Shown: positions 24,942-33,929 of the stretch, piece after piece
Numbering within the stretch: the first letter of the stretch is position 1
Layout: each line of letters begins with the position of its first letter
Notes under the pieces: generated by a model
What the model was told of the DNA's origin: nothing
The model's database searches: none
Seen by the model: the letters and a program-made list of their open reading frames with translations, nothing else
NCBI RefSeq assembly: GCF_015686695.1
Contig: NZ_JADPMR010000001.1
Span: 2,914,001-2,978,000 of the forward strand
Length of the DNA: 64,000 bases
Reading direction: 5' to 3'
Source of the DNA: Vibrio nitrifigilis
Lineage (GTDB): Bacteria; Pseudomonadota; Gammaproteobacteria; Enterobacterales; Vibrionaceae
Made by a program: the position numbers and the translations under genes

Positions 24942-25385
24942 CTAAGCGAGTTGAGCTTTCACTAAACCACTTACTTTACCCATATCAGCGCGCCCTTGAA
25001 GTTGCGGTTTCAAAAGAGCCATCACTTTACCCATGTCTTGCATACCTTTAGCCGAAGATTCTGTAACTGCATTAGCAATTAATGCTGCAACTTCTGTCTC
25101 AGTCAAAGGCTGAGGCATAAATTCCTCAAGTACAGTGATTTCAGCTTTTTCCGCGTCAGCTAGATCTTGACGACCCGCTGATTCATATTGAGCAAATGAA
25201 TCGCGACGCTGTTTAACCATCTTAGTCAATACAGCAACGATCTCATCGTCAGAAAGAGTAATTCTTTCGTCGACTTCACGCTGTTTAATGGCTGATAAGG
25301 CCAAACGAATTGTGCCAAGGCGTATTTTATCCTTGGCTCTCATCGCAGATTTTTGCTCTTGTTTGAGTTTATCAATAAGAGCCAT
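24942..25385 (-). CDS. yqeY: GatB/YqeY domain protein
   Basis: A 147-residue YqeY-family protein, an all-helical fold related to the tail of the GatB amidotransferase subunit; its exact role, perhaps in tRNA-related metabolism, is not settled. The block LEEFMPQPLTETEV and the C-terminal GKVMALLKPQLQGRADMGKVS are characteristic. AAGGAA precedes the ATG. It is inserted between rpsU and dnaG, an arrangement common in many proteobacteria. Confidence 0.92.
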   Translation of the reverse strand: MALIDKLKQEQKSAMRAKDKIRLGTIRLALSAIKQREVDERITLSDDEIVAVLTKMVKQRRDSFAQYESAGRQDLADAEKAEITVLEEFMPQPLTETEVAALIANAVTESSAKGMQDMGKVMALLKPQLQGRADMGKVSGLVKAQLA

Positions 25386-25416
25386 AACGGATTTCCTTAG
25401 ATTTGGAATTCAGTTA

Positions 25417-25632
25417 TTAGTACAAGCGAACGCGACGTGCGTTTTCGCGAGCAAGCTTCTTAGCGTGACGCTTTTGAGCTGCTGCTTTAGCGCGTTTGCG
25501 AACTGTAGTTGGTTTTTCATAGTGCTCACGACGACGCACTTCAGAAAGGATACCTGCTTTTTCGCAAGAGCGCTTGAAACGACGTAGAGCAACGTCGAAC
25601 GGTTCGTTTTCACGTACTTTAACTACTGGCAT
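25417..25632 (-). CDS. rpsU: 30S ribosomal protein S21 (bS21)
   Basis: A 71-residue, strongly basic protein identical in layout to E. coli bS21 ([20 protein letters not shown] ... [11 protein letters not shown]). It sits near the anti-Shine-Dalgarno region of 16S rRNA. GAAAGG lies upstream of the ATG. First gene of the rpsU-yqeY-dnaG-rpoD cluster; the 255-bp divergent gap to tsaD holds its promoter. Confidence 0.98.
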
Positions 25633-25887
25633 ATGCCTTTCACCTCAGGGGTTAATTCGTTAATGCTGGTATTTCTTCACCAAAACGTGCTCAGTGTTTT
25701 TTGCAAAACAGTGAGCTGTTGGGTTTATAACCAGCGAGATCAAAAATGGTGAGGAATTTTAATCCGAACCTCACCTCTTTGTAAAGGGTTTTGTCGCCCA
25801 TAGTCTGTACAAAATTTGTTTGTAATGCAAACCCGAGGTAACATGGCGCCAATTTTGAATTCTTAATGGCAGCGTGCGAAGAAAATT

Positions 25888-26910
25888 ATGCGCATTATTG
25901 GTATTGAAACCTCTTGTGATGAAACGGGTGTAGCGATTTACGATGATGAGAAAGGCCTCTTGGCTCATCAGCTTTATAGTCAAATTAAACTCCATGCCGA
26001 TTATGGTGGTGTGGTGCCAGAGTTGGCATCACGTGATCACGTTAAAAAAGCTGTACCATTGATTAAACAAGCGATGGCAGATGCCAATTTGACGCCTGCA
26101 GATATTGATGGTGTGGCCTATACAGCGGGCCCAGGTTTAGTCGGCGCATTGTTAGTGGGTTCTACCATTGGTCGTAGTTTAGCTTACGCATGGAATGTGC
26201 CTGCAGTACCGGTTCATCATATGGAAGGACACCTGCTTGCGCCAATGCTAGAAGATACGCCACCGGAATTCCCATTTTTAGCCTTGTTGGTGTCTGGTGG
26301 GCACACCATGATCGTTGAAGTACGAGCTATTGGTGATTATAAAATTTTAGGCGAGTCGATTGATGATGCCGCAGGTGAAGCCTTTGATAAAACGGCTAAG
26401 CTCATGGGGCTGGATTATCCTGGCGGTCCATTGCTAGCTAAATTGGCCGAGAAAGGGCATGCGGGACGTTTTAAATTTCCTCGCCCAATGACGGATCGCC
26501 CTGGCTTAGATATGAGTTTCTCTGGATTAAAAACGTTTACTGCGAATACAATCGCAGCACAAGGTAATGACGAACAAACTCGTGCCGATATTGCTTATGC
26601 ATTCCAAGAAGCGGTTTGTGATACGTTAGTGATTAAATGTCGTCGTGCCCTTGAGCAAACGGGACTAAAACGAATTGTGATTGCTGGTGGTGTGAGTGCG
26701 AATAAGGCGCTTCGTCAGGCATTGGAAACGCTTGCGGCTAAACGCGGTGGTGCGGTGTATTATCCTCGTACTGAGTTTTGTACTGATAACGGTGCGATGA
26801 TCGCCTACGCAGGCATGCAACGTTTGAAAAATGGTGATGTGACCGATTTGAGCTTGGAAGCAAAACCTCGTTGGCCAATAGACCAATTGAACCCAATTAC
26901 GAATCAGTGA
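25888..26910 (+). CDS. tsaD: tRNA N6-adenosine threonylcarbamoyltransferase TsaD
   Basis: A 340-residue Kae1/TsaD ASKHA-fold protein that transfers threonylcarbamoyl to A37 of ANN-decoding tRNAs. Metal-binding HMEGH (H111, H115) and the C-terminal DNGAMIAYAG are present, as are ETSCDETG at the N-terminus and GPGLVGALLVG. It is divergent from rpsU, the conserved gammaproteobacterial arrangement. A hairpin terminator follows the stop. Confidence 0.98.
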   Translation: MRIIGIETSCDETGVAIYDDEKGLLAHQLYSQIKLHADYGGVVPELASRDHVKKAVPLIKQAMADANLTPADIDGVAYTAGPGLVGALLVGSTIGRSLAYAWNVPAVPVHHMEGHLLAPMLEDTPPEFPFLALLVSGGHTMIVEVRAIGDYKILGESIDDAAGEAFDKTAKLMGLDYPGGPLLAKLAEKGHAGRFKFPRPMTDRPGLDMSFSGLKTFTANTIAAQGNDEQTRADIAYAFQEAVCDTLVIKCRRALEQTGLKRIVIAGGVSANKALRQALETLAAKRGGAVYYPRTEFCTDNGAMIAYAGMQRLKNGDVTDLSLEAKPRWPIDQLNPITNQ

Positions 26911-26942
26911 TTTTATTGGGTTTGATCCAAGAGTGAACGATG

Positions 26943-26975
26943 AACGGCTACCTGTATTGGTGGCCGTTTTATATT
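26943..26975 (+). terminator. Terminator of tsaD
   Basis: AACGGCTACC pairs with GGTGGCCGTT (one G-U pair), followed by a T-rich tract. It lies where a longer form of the next gene would start, arguing for the shorter start of that gene. Confidence 0.75.
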
Positions 26976-27008
26976 GAAATGAAACAGATAGATAAAGATA
27001 GGGACTCT

Positions 27009-27824
27009 ATGATGAATACCTTTGTAATCGATGGTTGCACCATGAGTTATATCGATCAGGGTGAAGGTGAAGTGATTGTGCTCGGCCACAGTTATCTTTG
27101 GGATAGCCAAATGTGGGCACCACAAATTGAGGCACTTAGTCAGCATTACCGCTGTATTGTTCCTGATTTATGGGCTCATGGGCAGTCAGATATGGCGCCT
27201 AAAAGCACACGCGGCCTACGCGATTATGCGCTGCATATTCTGGCTTTAATGGATCACTTAGGGATTGAACATTTCTCGATTGCAGGTTTGTCGGTGGGGG
27301 GAATGTGGGGAGCGGAAGTCGCTTTAAGTGCTCCAGAGCGAGTTAAGAGCTTAGTATTGCTAGATACCTTTTTGGGCTTAGAACCACAAGTCACACACGA
27401 TAAGTATTTCGCGATGCTGGATGCTATTAGCCAAGCAAAATGTATCCCACAGCCAATCGTTGATAGTGTTGCTCCGCTGTTTTTCTCCCATCAAGCGGAA
27501 CAAACACATCCTCAATTAGTGTCTGCTTTTAGAGAGCATTTAAGTCGATTAGAAGGAGAAGCTGTCGTTAATATTGCTCAAGTCGGTCGTTGGGTATTTG
27601 GACGTCGTGATGCATTGGATGAGTTAGAACATTTGGCTCTACCCGTATTGATTGCGGTAGGAGCTGAGGATAAACCTCGACCAGCTTTGGAGTCGTATTT
27701 GATGCAAGATGTGATTGATGGCAGTCAGTTAGAGATTATCCCTGCAGCGGGGCATATCAGTAATTTGGAACAGCCTGAAATCGTTTCTGAGATGTTACTC
27801 AAATTCTTCGCTAAGTTTGCTTAG
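27009..27824 (+). CDS. Alpha/beta hydrolase fold protein
   Basis: A 271-residue single-domain alpha/beta hydrolase. The nucleophile elbow is GLSVGG (near residue 97), the acid is probably the Asp of GAEDKP (near 218) and the His is in AAGHISNLEQP (near 245); the oxyanion segment is LGHSYLWDSQMW. Overall it resembles enol-lactonases and small esterases, but the substrate is not predictable. ATG 27009 (or the adjacent ATG 27012) has AGGGA upstream; in-frame starts further upstream would run through the tsaD terminator. It stands alone, ending at a shared terminator with plsY. Confidence 0.8.
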   Translation: MMNTFVIDGCTMSYIDQGEGEVIVLGHSYLWDSQMWAPQIEALSQHYRCIVPDLWAHGQSDMAPKSTRGLRDYALHILALMDHLGIEHFSIAGLSVGGMWGAEVALSAPERVKSLVLLDTFLGLEPQVTHDKYFAMLDAISQAKCIPQPIVDSVAPLFFSHQAEQTHPQLVSAFREHLSRLEGEAVVNIAQVGRWVFGRRDALDELEHLALPVLIAVGAEDKPRPALESYLMQDVIDGSQLEIIPAAGHISNLEQPEIVSEMLLKFFAKFA

Positions 27825-27843
27825 TTATTGTTTATCTATATAA

Positions 27844-27868
27844 AAGCCATGAAATACATGGCTTATTT
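27844..27868. terminator. Terminator between convergent hydrolase and plsY genes
   Basis: AAGCCATG/CATGGCTT with a 5-nt loop and A/T flanks on both sides. Confidence 0.75.
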
Positions 27869-27896
27869 ATCACGTCTAGTTTGGGCTAGAACACGT

Positions 27897-28502
27897 TTAA
27901 TCTTCACTTACGAGCTTTTTTTCGCCCACCTTAGGTTCTGTGCCTAAAAATAGCCGTTTAATATTTTGGTGATGGCGCAGTACGATCAAACAGCACAACA
28001 TCGCAACTGGTAGTGTGTATTGAGGTTTGATCATCCAAGTGTAAAGCGGTGCAAGAAGCACGGTGACTAATGCAGCTAATGATGAATAGCGAAATAAAAC
28101 CGCGATTGCGAGCCAAGTTGCCATAATGATTGCGGTAAGATCTAATCCGATAGGGGCAATGGCTCCTAATGCGGTCGCAACACCTTTTCCACCTTTAAAG
28201 TGAAAGAAAATAGGATACATGTGACCTAAGCACGCGGCTATCGCAATGATACCTAAGACAAAGGGAGGAATTTCGAGAAAGTAGCTGCCCCAAACAGGAA
28301 TAGTTCCTTTAAGCATATCGAAAAAAAGGACTGCAGCGGCTGCCTTTCTGCCGCCGATTCTAAGCACATTCGTTGCTCCTGGGTTTTGAGACCCTGTTTC
28401 TCTTGGATCTGGAAGGCGCAGTAAACGACAGATCAATACGGCACTGGATATCGACCCAAGCAAATAGGCGAAAATCGTCATAATCAGTGCCAATGGAGTC
28501 AT
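27897..28502 (-). CDS. plsY: Glycerol-3-phosphate acyltransferase PlsY
   Basis: A 201-residue polytopic membrane enzyme (five predicted membrane segments) that transfers acyl groups from acyl-phosphate to glycerol 3-phosphate, the first step of phospholipid synthesis. Motifs GSISSAVLICR, GSQNPGATNVLR and HFKGGKGVAT are intact. It is divergent from folB, as in E. coli (ygiH/folB). Confidence 0.96.
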   Translation of the reverse strand: MTPLALIMTIFAYLLGSISSAVLICRLLRLPDPRETGSQNPGATNVLRIGGRKAAAAVLFFDMLKGTIPVWGSYFLEIPPFVLGIIAIAACLGHMYPIFFHFKGGKGVATALGAIAPIGLDLTAIIMATWLAIAVLFRYSSLAALVTVLLAPLYTWMIKPQYTLPVAMLCCLIVLRHHQNIKRLFLGTEPKVGEKKLVSED

Positions 28503-28693
28503 AATTGCCTCTAAGTCGATATTTATCTACATAAATCGCCGTCTATTTGACCAGATAATTAACCAAAAATAAAAAACTATCTGAAATTTACACCTAAGTT
28601 TGGATTCGGTATATGATATTGCGACTAACAGATAGTACGATGTTTTCATCGATTTGGGTATCCGACCTGTATGTAAAAGGAAACAAATAAATA

Positions 28694-29047
28694 ATGGATA
28701 AAGTTTTTATCGACCAGCTTGAAGTTATTGCCACCATTGGTGTTTACGACTGGGAACAGCAGATCAAACAGAAACTCATCCTCGATATCGAGATGGCTCA
28801 TGATAATCGTCCCGCAGGTTTAAGTGATAACGTTGTTGATGCGTTAGATTACTCGACAGTTAGTACTGCAATTATTGAACATATTGAATCTGGAGCATTT
28901 TTGTTAGTTGAGCGTGTAGCTGAGGAAGTGGCTGAGCTCATCATGACAAAATTCTCAGTGCCTTGGGTTCATATTCGTTTAACTAAGCCAAAAGCAGTTG
29001 CTCAAGCGCGTGGTGTAGGAGTGATCATTGAACGGGGAGAGTTATGA
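28694..29047 (+). CDS. folB: Dihydroneopterin aldolase FolB
   Basis: A 117-residue FolB that converts dihydroneopterin to 6-hydroxymethyl-dihydropterin in folate synthesis. It starts MDKVFIDQLEVIATIGVYDWE, with the catalytic region VERVAEEVAELI and the conserved lysine in RLTKPKAV. AAAAGGAAA precedes the ATG. It overlaps folK by four bases, so the two successive pathway enzymes are translationally coupled. Confidence 0.96.
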   Translation: MDKVFIDQLEVIATIGVYDWEQQIKQKLILDIEMAHDNRPAGLSDNVVDALDYSTVSTAIIEHIESGAFLLVERVAEEVAELIMTKFSVPWVHIRLTKPKAVAQARGVGVIIERGEL

Positions 29048-29544
29048 TCGCAACCTATGTTGGCATAGGCTCAAATATTGATCGTCACAATCATATTGAA
29101 TCCGCACTCGCCGAATTAAAAAGGCTAGGGAAAGGAGTTACTCTTTCCACCATCTATGAGTGCGAGGCAATAGGGTTTAAGGGGCAACCATTTTATAACT
29201 TAGTGGTGGAGTTCCAGACCCAATTATCTTTACAGCAGTTGGCTAGCGAGTTAAGAGACATTGAGCTTCGATTAGGCAGAACGGTTGATGCACAGAAATT
29301 TCAACCGAGAACCATCGATCTTGATATTATTTTGTATGGTGATATTTGTTCAAAACAGAAACCAGAATTACCGCGCTCTGACATATATCGCTATCCCTTC
29401 GTTATACAACCTCTATATGAACTTTGTCCGGAACTTATTATCCCAAATGACGGTCGTTCTATTCGGGATGTTTGGTCACAAGCCAAAGATTTAGATGTTC
29501 TTAATGCTATCGAACCTTGGTTCGACTTAACGATAATCGAGTAA
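29044..29544 (+). CDS. folK: 6-hydroxymethyl-7,8-dihydropterin pyrophosphokinase FolK
   Basis: A 166-residue HPPK that pyrophosphorylates the product of FolB. Family motifs are GIGSNIDRH at the N-terminus and the ATP/metal-binding FQPRTIDLDIILYGD (near 80-95, with the DLD pair). It overlaps folB (ATGA) and lies four bases before uppP. Confidence 0.94.
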   Translation: MIATYVGIGSNIDRHNHIESALAELKRLGKGVTLSTIYECEAIGFKGQPFYNLVVEFQTQLSLQQLASELRDIELRLGRTVDAQKFQPRTIDLDIILYGDICSKQKPELPRSDIYRYPFVIQPLYELCPELIIPNDGRSIRDVWSQAKDLDVLNAIEPWFDLTIIE

Positions 29545-29548
29545 ATAC

Positions 29549-30319
29549 ATGGATATAATTCAAAGCGCAATTCTAGGCCTTATTGAAGGCGTTACCGAGT
29601 TTTTGCCTATTTCGTCAACAGGGCACTTAATTATTGCGAGTGAGTGGCTAGGTTTGCCGCAAACTGACAGTAACAAAGCCTTCGAAGTTATCATTCAATT
29701 GTCCGCTATTTTGGCGGTGTTAACGAACTATAAAGAACGTTTTCATCCTAAATATGTGTCATTGTGGGTCAAAGTTTTTATTGCCTTCTTACCGATCGCC
29801 GCAATTGGCTTCTTATGTAAAGACATCGTGAAGTCTTTATTTACGATTGAAGTCGTACCTGTGATGTTCATCATTGGCGGTATTATCTTCCTGATCGTTG
29901 AATGGTATATGAAGAACCGTCAACCGACGACACACACACTGGATGATATTTCATACAATCAAGCGATAGCGATTGGTATTGCGCAGGTATTTGCATTGAT
30001 TCCAGGTACTAGCCGAGCTGGTTCAACCATTGTTGGGGCTCTACTGGCTGGGGTGAGTCGTACGGCGAGCGCTGAATTTTCGTTCTTGCTTGCTCTACCT
30101 GTGATGTTAGCAGCAAGTGGTCTAGATTTAGTGGAACACTATAAAGATTTTGCAGGTAGCCAAGCGACAACCCTTATTGTTGGTTTTGTGGTGGCTTATA
30201 TTTCTGCATGGATTGTGATGAAGTTATTCCTCGCATTCCTTAATCGTTTCACCTTCAATGCGTTCGGTATCTACCGAATTGTGTTTGGTGCGGCGCTATT
30301 GTATTGGATTTATGCATAA
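29549..30319 (+). CDS. uppP: Undecaprenyl-diphosphate phosphatase UppP (BacA)
   Basis: A 256-residue integral membrane phosphatase that recycles undecaprenyl pyrophosphate, the lipid carrier for peptidoglycan. Motifs EGVTEFLPISSTGHLI (near residues 14-29) and PGTSRAGSTI (near 155) form the active site. About eight hydrophobic segments are visible. It follows folK closely and is followed by a terminator. Confidence 0.97.
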   Translation: MDIIQSAILGLIEGVTEFLPISSTGHLIIASEWLGLPQTDSNKAFEVIIQLSAILAVLTNYKERFHPKYVSLWVKVFIAFLPIAAIGFLCKDIVKSLFTIEVVPVMFIIGGIIFLIVEWYMKNRQPTTHTLDDISYNQAIAIGIAQVFALIPGTSRAGSTIVGALLAGVSRTASAEFSFLLALPVMLAASGLDLVEHYKDFAGSQATTLIVGFVVAYISAWIVMKLFLAFLNRFTFNAFGIYRIVFGAALLYWIYA

Positions 30320-30347
30320 TCTAATGTACTGATACCATGATGCGTAT

Positions 30348-30372
30348 AGGCCCTGTAAATGGGCCTTTTTTA
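30348..30372 (+). terminator. Terminator of folB-folK-uppP
   Basis: AGGCCC/GGGCCT with a 7-nt loop and a tract of six T. Confidence 0.88.
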
Positions 30373-30532
30373 TGTCTAATGTAAGGCACGCGCTAATTTC
30401 TCGCATTGGCATGACACCTTTTGTGATTTAATGGTTAGGCTTTACTACGAAGTAGCTTCAAGATATTTGTTTAGCGATAAGTCTTGGTTATTTTTAAGTG
30501 TGTCAGGATATTGAGTAAATATATGATGTGAC

Positions 30533-30582
30533 AACGGCCTTAGCTCGCCTATCGAGCGAGCATATGCTATAAGAAGGCCGTT
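30533..30582 (+). other. Nested hairpin upstream of ftsB
   Basis: Outer stem AACGGCCTT/AAGGCCGTT (30533-30541, 30574-30582) encloses an inner stem GCTCGC/GCGAGC (30543-30548, 30556-30561). A short T and C run (TTTCCCCC) follows, so it might terminate weakly, but nothing is encoded just upstream. It could be the core of a small RNA or part of the ftsB leader. Confidence 0.5.
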
Positions 30583-30600
30583 TCCCCCAGTGTTAATCTA

Positions 30601-30626
30601 TTAATGCCGCTTCTTTACGGCATTAA
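30601..30626 (+). other. Second hairpin in the ftsB leader
   Basis: TTAATGCCG/CGGCATTAA, nine perfect pairs with an 8-nt loop, ending 22 bases before the ftsB ATG. There is no T-tract, so it is not a terminator; it could influence ftsB translation. Confidence 0.5.
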
Positions 30627-30648
30627 ACTAAGTAATGAGTGTTGAGTT

Positions 30649-30930
30649 ATGCGTGCATTTGCCCTGACCTTAGTCTTACTGCTTGGCTGTCTGCAATATA
30701 CATTGTGGTTTGGCAAAAATGGTATTTCTGATTATAAAACGGTCTCTAGTGAAATATCAGCCCAAGAGCAAATCAATGCTAATTTGCATCAGCGCAACCA
30801 AGAAATGTTTGCTGAAATTGATGATCTAAGAAAAGGTTCGGATGCGATTGAAGAGCGCGCGCGTCATGAATTAGGTATGGTGAAAGAGGGTGAAACGTTC
30901 TACCGGATTATTGGTGAGGATAAAGATTAA
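30649..30930 (+). CDS. ftsB: Cell division protein FtsB
   Basis: A 93-residue bitopic membrane protein of the divisome (FtsQLB). One membrane segment (about 3-20), a coiled coil (about 30-65) and the conserved GEDLIEERARxELGM-type block (here GSDAIEERARHELGMVKEGE) are visible. Its stop overlaps the ispD start by one base, the standard gammaproteobacterial pairing. Confidence 0.95.
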   Translation: MRAFALTLVLLLGCLQYTLWFGKNGISDYKTVSSEISAQEQINANLHQRNQEMFAEIDDLRKGSDAIEERARHELGMVKEGETFYRIIGEDKD

Positions 30931-31631
30931 TGAATGAATCTATTACCGCTATTGTTCCTGCTGCTGGTGTAGGCAGTCGAATGAAAGCGGATCGCCCTAA
31001 GCAGTATTTAACCTTGTTAGGGCAGACCGTACTTGAGCATACGGTCACAAAATTATTATCTCATCCTCTTATTAATCAAGTTGTTATTGCTATCAGCGAC
31101 GATGATCCTTATTACTCTACACTTGCTTTAGCCAATCATGATCAAATCGTTCGAGTCAGTGGTGGTACTGAGCGAGCGGGCTCAGTTCTTTCTGCATTAA
31201 ATTATGTATGCCAAAATAGCCACAGTGAGTGGGTATTAGTACATGACGCCGCGAGGCCTTGCTTTAGATTAGATGATGTATCGAAACTTATTGATACCGC
31301 AACTCAGCACAAGGTGGGCGCTATTTTAGCTTCACCGGTACGTGACACAATGAAACGTGCTAATGATGAACAGGATATCGATCATACGGTTGAACGTGTG
31401 GCTTTATGGCATGCTTTAACCCCGCAAATGTTTCGTGCTGAGCCGCTAAAGCACGCTTTAAGTACCGCAATACAACAAAGTGTGACAATTACCGATGAAG
31501 CTTCGGCTTTTGAATGGTTAGGTCATAACCCAGCACTGGTCGCAGGACGAGCGGATAATATAAAAATAACTCAACCAGAAGATCTCGCGTTAGCCGAGTT
31601 CTACCTACGACGAGATGAGGAAATGAAATGA
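30930..31631 (+). CDS. ispD: 2-C-methyl-D-erythritol 4-phosphate cytidylyltransferase IspD
   Basis: A 233-residue enzyme of the MEP isoprenoid pathway, forming CDP-methylerythritol. The nucleotide-binding loop PAAGVGSRMKADRPKQY (about 10-26) and VHDAARPC (near 104) are intact. It is coupled to ftsB (TAATG) and to ispF (ATGA overlap), so two pathway enzymes are made together. Confidence 0.97.
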   Translation: MNESITAIVPAAGVGSRMKADRPKQYLTLLGQTVLEHTVTKLLSHPLINQVVIAISDDDPYYSTLALANHDQIVRVSGGTERAGSVLSALNYVCQNSHSEWVLVHDAARPCFRLDDVSKLIDTATQHKVGAILASPVRDTMKRANDEQDIDHTVERVALWHALTPQMFRAEPLKHALSTAIQQSVTITDEASAFEWLGHNPALVAGRADNIKITQPEDLALAEFYLRRDEEMK

Positions 31632-32104
31632 TTAGAATTGGCCATGGATTTGATGTCCATAAATTTGGTGGTGAAGGCCCTGTCATTATTGGTGGTGTTG
31701 CCGTTCCTTACGAACAAGGTTTGATTGCACATTCTGATGGGGATGTTGCTTTACATGCGCTATGTGATGCATTACTTGGTGCTATTGCTGCTGGTGATAT
31801 TGGACGTCATTTTCCGGATACAGATGACAAATGGAAAGGGGCTGATAGCCGTGAATTACTCAAAGATGTCTATCGCCGTGTACAAGAGCAAGGTTATACC
31901 TTAGGTAATGCAGACATTACGATTATGGCGCAAGCGCCTAAAATGGCTCCGCACATAGAGGCTATGTGTCAAGCTATTGCTCTCGACCTCAATACTGATT
32001 TACACAACATCAATGTAAAAGCAACAACGACGGAACGTCTAGGATTTACAGGACGTAAAGAAGGCATTGCATGCGAAGCCGTCGTGTTACTAACCCGCTC
32101 GTAA
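31628..32104 (+). CDS. ispF: 2-C-methyl-D-erythritol 2,4-cyclodiphosphate synthase IspF
   Basis: A 158-residue MEP-pathway enzyme acting two steps after IspD. The metal-binding D8 and H10 lie in RIGHGFDVHKF, and H42 in the ALLGA-flanked AHSDGDVALHAL block; the C-terminal TTTERLGFTGRKEGIACEA is typical. Confidence 0.97.
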   Translation: MIRIGHGFDVHKFGGEGPVIIGGVAVPYEQGLIAHSDGDVALHALCDALLGAIAAGDIGRHFPDTDDKWKGADSRELLKDVYRRVQEQGYTLGNADITIMAQAPKMAPHIEAMCQAIALDLNTDLHNINVKATTTERLGFTGRKEGIACEAVVLLTRS

Positions 32105-32122
32105 TCAATAGCGAACAAAAGA

Positions 32123-33169
32123 ATGACAGATATTTTAGCGCCGTTTGCTTATCTATGTGGTAAGCCAACGGCTAAAGCAAAATTAAAAGCTCAACCTGAA
32201 CATTTTCGAGTGATTGAAAATCTTGGCTATCCTCTTTTAGGTAAAGGGGAACACCTGATGGTTCGAATCCGTAAAACGGGTGAAAATACCACTTATGTTG
32301 CGAATGAGTTGGCAAAAGCTTGTGGGGTTAAATCGAAAGATGTCAGTTGGGCTGGCTTAAAAGATCGCCATGCAGTCACCGAACAGTGGTTAAGCGTGCA
32401 TTTGCCTGATGGTGGTTTACCAAACCTTGCGCAATTTGAGGTCGAGCATCCTACGATCGAAATTCTTGAAATGACACGTCATAACAAGAAACTTCGTCCT
32501 GGAGAGCTGAAAGAAAACCACTTTGTGGTGACTTTATCCGAAACCACAGATATTGATGATGTGATACAACGCCTAGAAGTGGTTAAAGAGCAGGGAGTAC
32601 CAAATTATTTTGGTGCTCAGCGTTTTGGCAAGGAAGGTAATAACCTTCATGAAGCTCGCCGCTGGGGGCGCGAAAACGTACGAACTCGAAATCAAAATAA
32701 ACGCAGTATGTATTTGTCTACGGCGCGTTCTTGGATATTTAATCACATCGTTTCTCAGCGCATTGAACAGGGGGTGTTTAATCAATTTATCAGTGGTGAT
32801 ATTGCGTTGCATGGCAAAGAGGCAACATTAGTTGACCAAAATAATCTTGTGTCTCTTCAAGCTGAGCTAAATGCAGAGCAAGTACAAATTAGTGCTGCTC
32901 TAGCTGGTGACAACGCGTTACCTACTCAAGATCAAGCCCTCGCGATTGAGCAACCATGTCTCGATAATGAAAAGGATTTGATGGCGTTAATTTGTGGTAA
33001 TCGTATGAGACATGATCGCCGTGTTATTTCATTAAAAGCAAAAGATTTGGTCTGGAGTGTCGATAACGATATGATAACGTTGAACTTCACTTTAGATTCT
33101 GGCAGCTTCGCCACATCGATTGTTCGTGAGTTGATTGAGGAAATTCCGGTAGAACGCCACTATGACTGA
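32123..33169 (+). CDS. truD: tRNA pseudouridine(13) synthase TruD
   Basis: A 348-residue pseudouridine synthase that modifies U13 of tRNA-Glu. The catalytic Asp is D81 in AGLKDRHAVTEQW; the family block NYFGAQRFGKEGNN (near 155) and the inserted TRUD domain follow. It starts 18 bp after ispF and ends just before, or overlapping, surE. Confidence 0.96.
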   Translation: MTDILAPFAYLCGKPTAKAKLKAQPEHFRVIENLGYPLLGKGEHLMVRIRKTGENTTYVANELAKACGVKSKDVSWAGLKDRHAVTEQWLSVHLPDGGLPNLAQFEVEHPTIEILEMTRHNKKLRPGELKENHFVVTLSETTDIDDVIQRLEVVKEQGVPNYFGAQRFGKEGNNLHEARRWGRENVRTRNQNKRSMYLSTARSWIFNHIVSQRIEQGVFNQFISGDIALHGKEATLVDQNNLVSLQAELNAEQVQISAALAGDNALPTQDQALAIEQPCLDNEKDLMALICGNRMRHDRRVISLKAKDLVWSVDNDMITLNFTLDSGSFATSIVRELIEEIPVERHYD

Positions 33170-33176
33170 TAAAAGA

Positions 33177-33929
33177 ATGAAAATCCTTCTGAGTAATGAC
33201 GACGGTGTTTACGCTGAAGGTATTCATGTCCTAGAGCAATTATTACAGGATATTGCAGATATTGTTGTCGTTGCCCCTGATCGAAATCGCTCTGGGGCGT
33301 CCAACTCATTGACACTAGAACAGCCTCTGCGTGTTAATCAAGTTGCACCTAATCGTTACTCAGTACAAGGTACCCCAACTGACTGTGTTCATTTTGCATT
33401 AAATGAGTTACTAAAAGATGATATGCCAGATTTGGTATTAACTGGTATCAATCACGGTGCAAATTTAGGTGATGACGTGCTTTATTCAGGCACGGTTGCT
33501 GCGGCAATGGAAGGTCACTTTCTTGGGGTTCAGTCCATCGCGTTTTCATTGGTTGGAACACATCATTTTTCAACGGCCGGCCATATTGCGCGTCAGCTAG
33601 TTGAGCAACACCTTTCTCAGGCTGTACCAACTAACCGATTGTTAAATGTGAATATTCCAGATGTATCGATGTCGGGATTGCAAGGGTTTCAAGTGACGCG
33701 ACTTGGTGCACGTCATCATGCAGAAAGTATGATTCGTCAAAAAGATCCTCGTGGCCATGATATATACTGGCTTGGGCCTCCCGGCGAAAGACAAGATGCG
33801 GGTGAAGGTACTGATTTTTACGCAATTGACCGAGGTTTTGTGTCGGTGACGCCACTGCAAGTAGACCTCACTGCACATGATGCGCTCGGTAGTATGAACC
33901 AATGGTTAAAGGGAAAGGTGGATGGCTAA
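33177..33929 (+). CDS. surE: 5'/3'-nucleotidase SurE
   Basis: A 250-residue survival protein with nucleoside monophosphatase activity, linked to stationary-phase fitness. It starts MKILLSNDDGV with metal-binding D8 and D9; APDRNRSGASNSLTLE and GTPTDCVHFALNEL follow. I prefer ATG 33177, which matches the family start, but ATG 33162 (overlapping truD by 8 bp) is possible and would add five residues. It overlaps pcm by 8 bp. The surE-pcm-nlpD-rpoS order is conserved. Confidence 0.94.
   Translation: MKILLSNDDGVYAEGIHVLEQLLQDIADIVVVAPDRNRSGASNSLTLEQPLRVNQVAPNRYSVQGTPTDCVHFALNELLKDDMPDLVLTGINHGANLGDDVLYSGTVAAAMEGHFLGVQSIAFSLVGTHHFSTAGHIARQLVEQHLSQAVPTNRLLNVNIPDVSMSGLQGFQVTRLGARHHAESMIRQKDPRGHDIYWLGPPGERQDAGEGTDFYAIDRGFVSVTPLQVDLTAHDALGSMNQWLKGKVDG

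Larger units (their letters stand above)
30373..30648. other. Non-coding stretch between the uppP terminator and ftsB
   Basis: The uppP-ftsB gap totals 329 bp. Beyond the terminator I see no gene; the first part is plain AT-rich sequence and the second carries the two structured elements listed separately (30533-30582 and 30601-30626), just before the ftsB ribosome-binding site. Confidence 0.6.
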
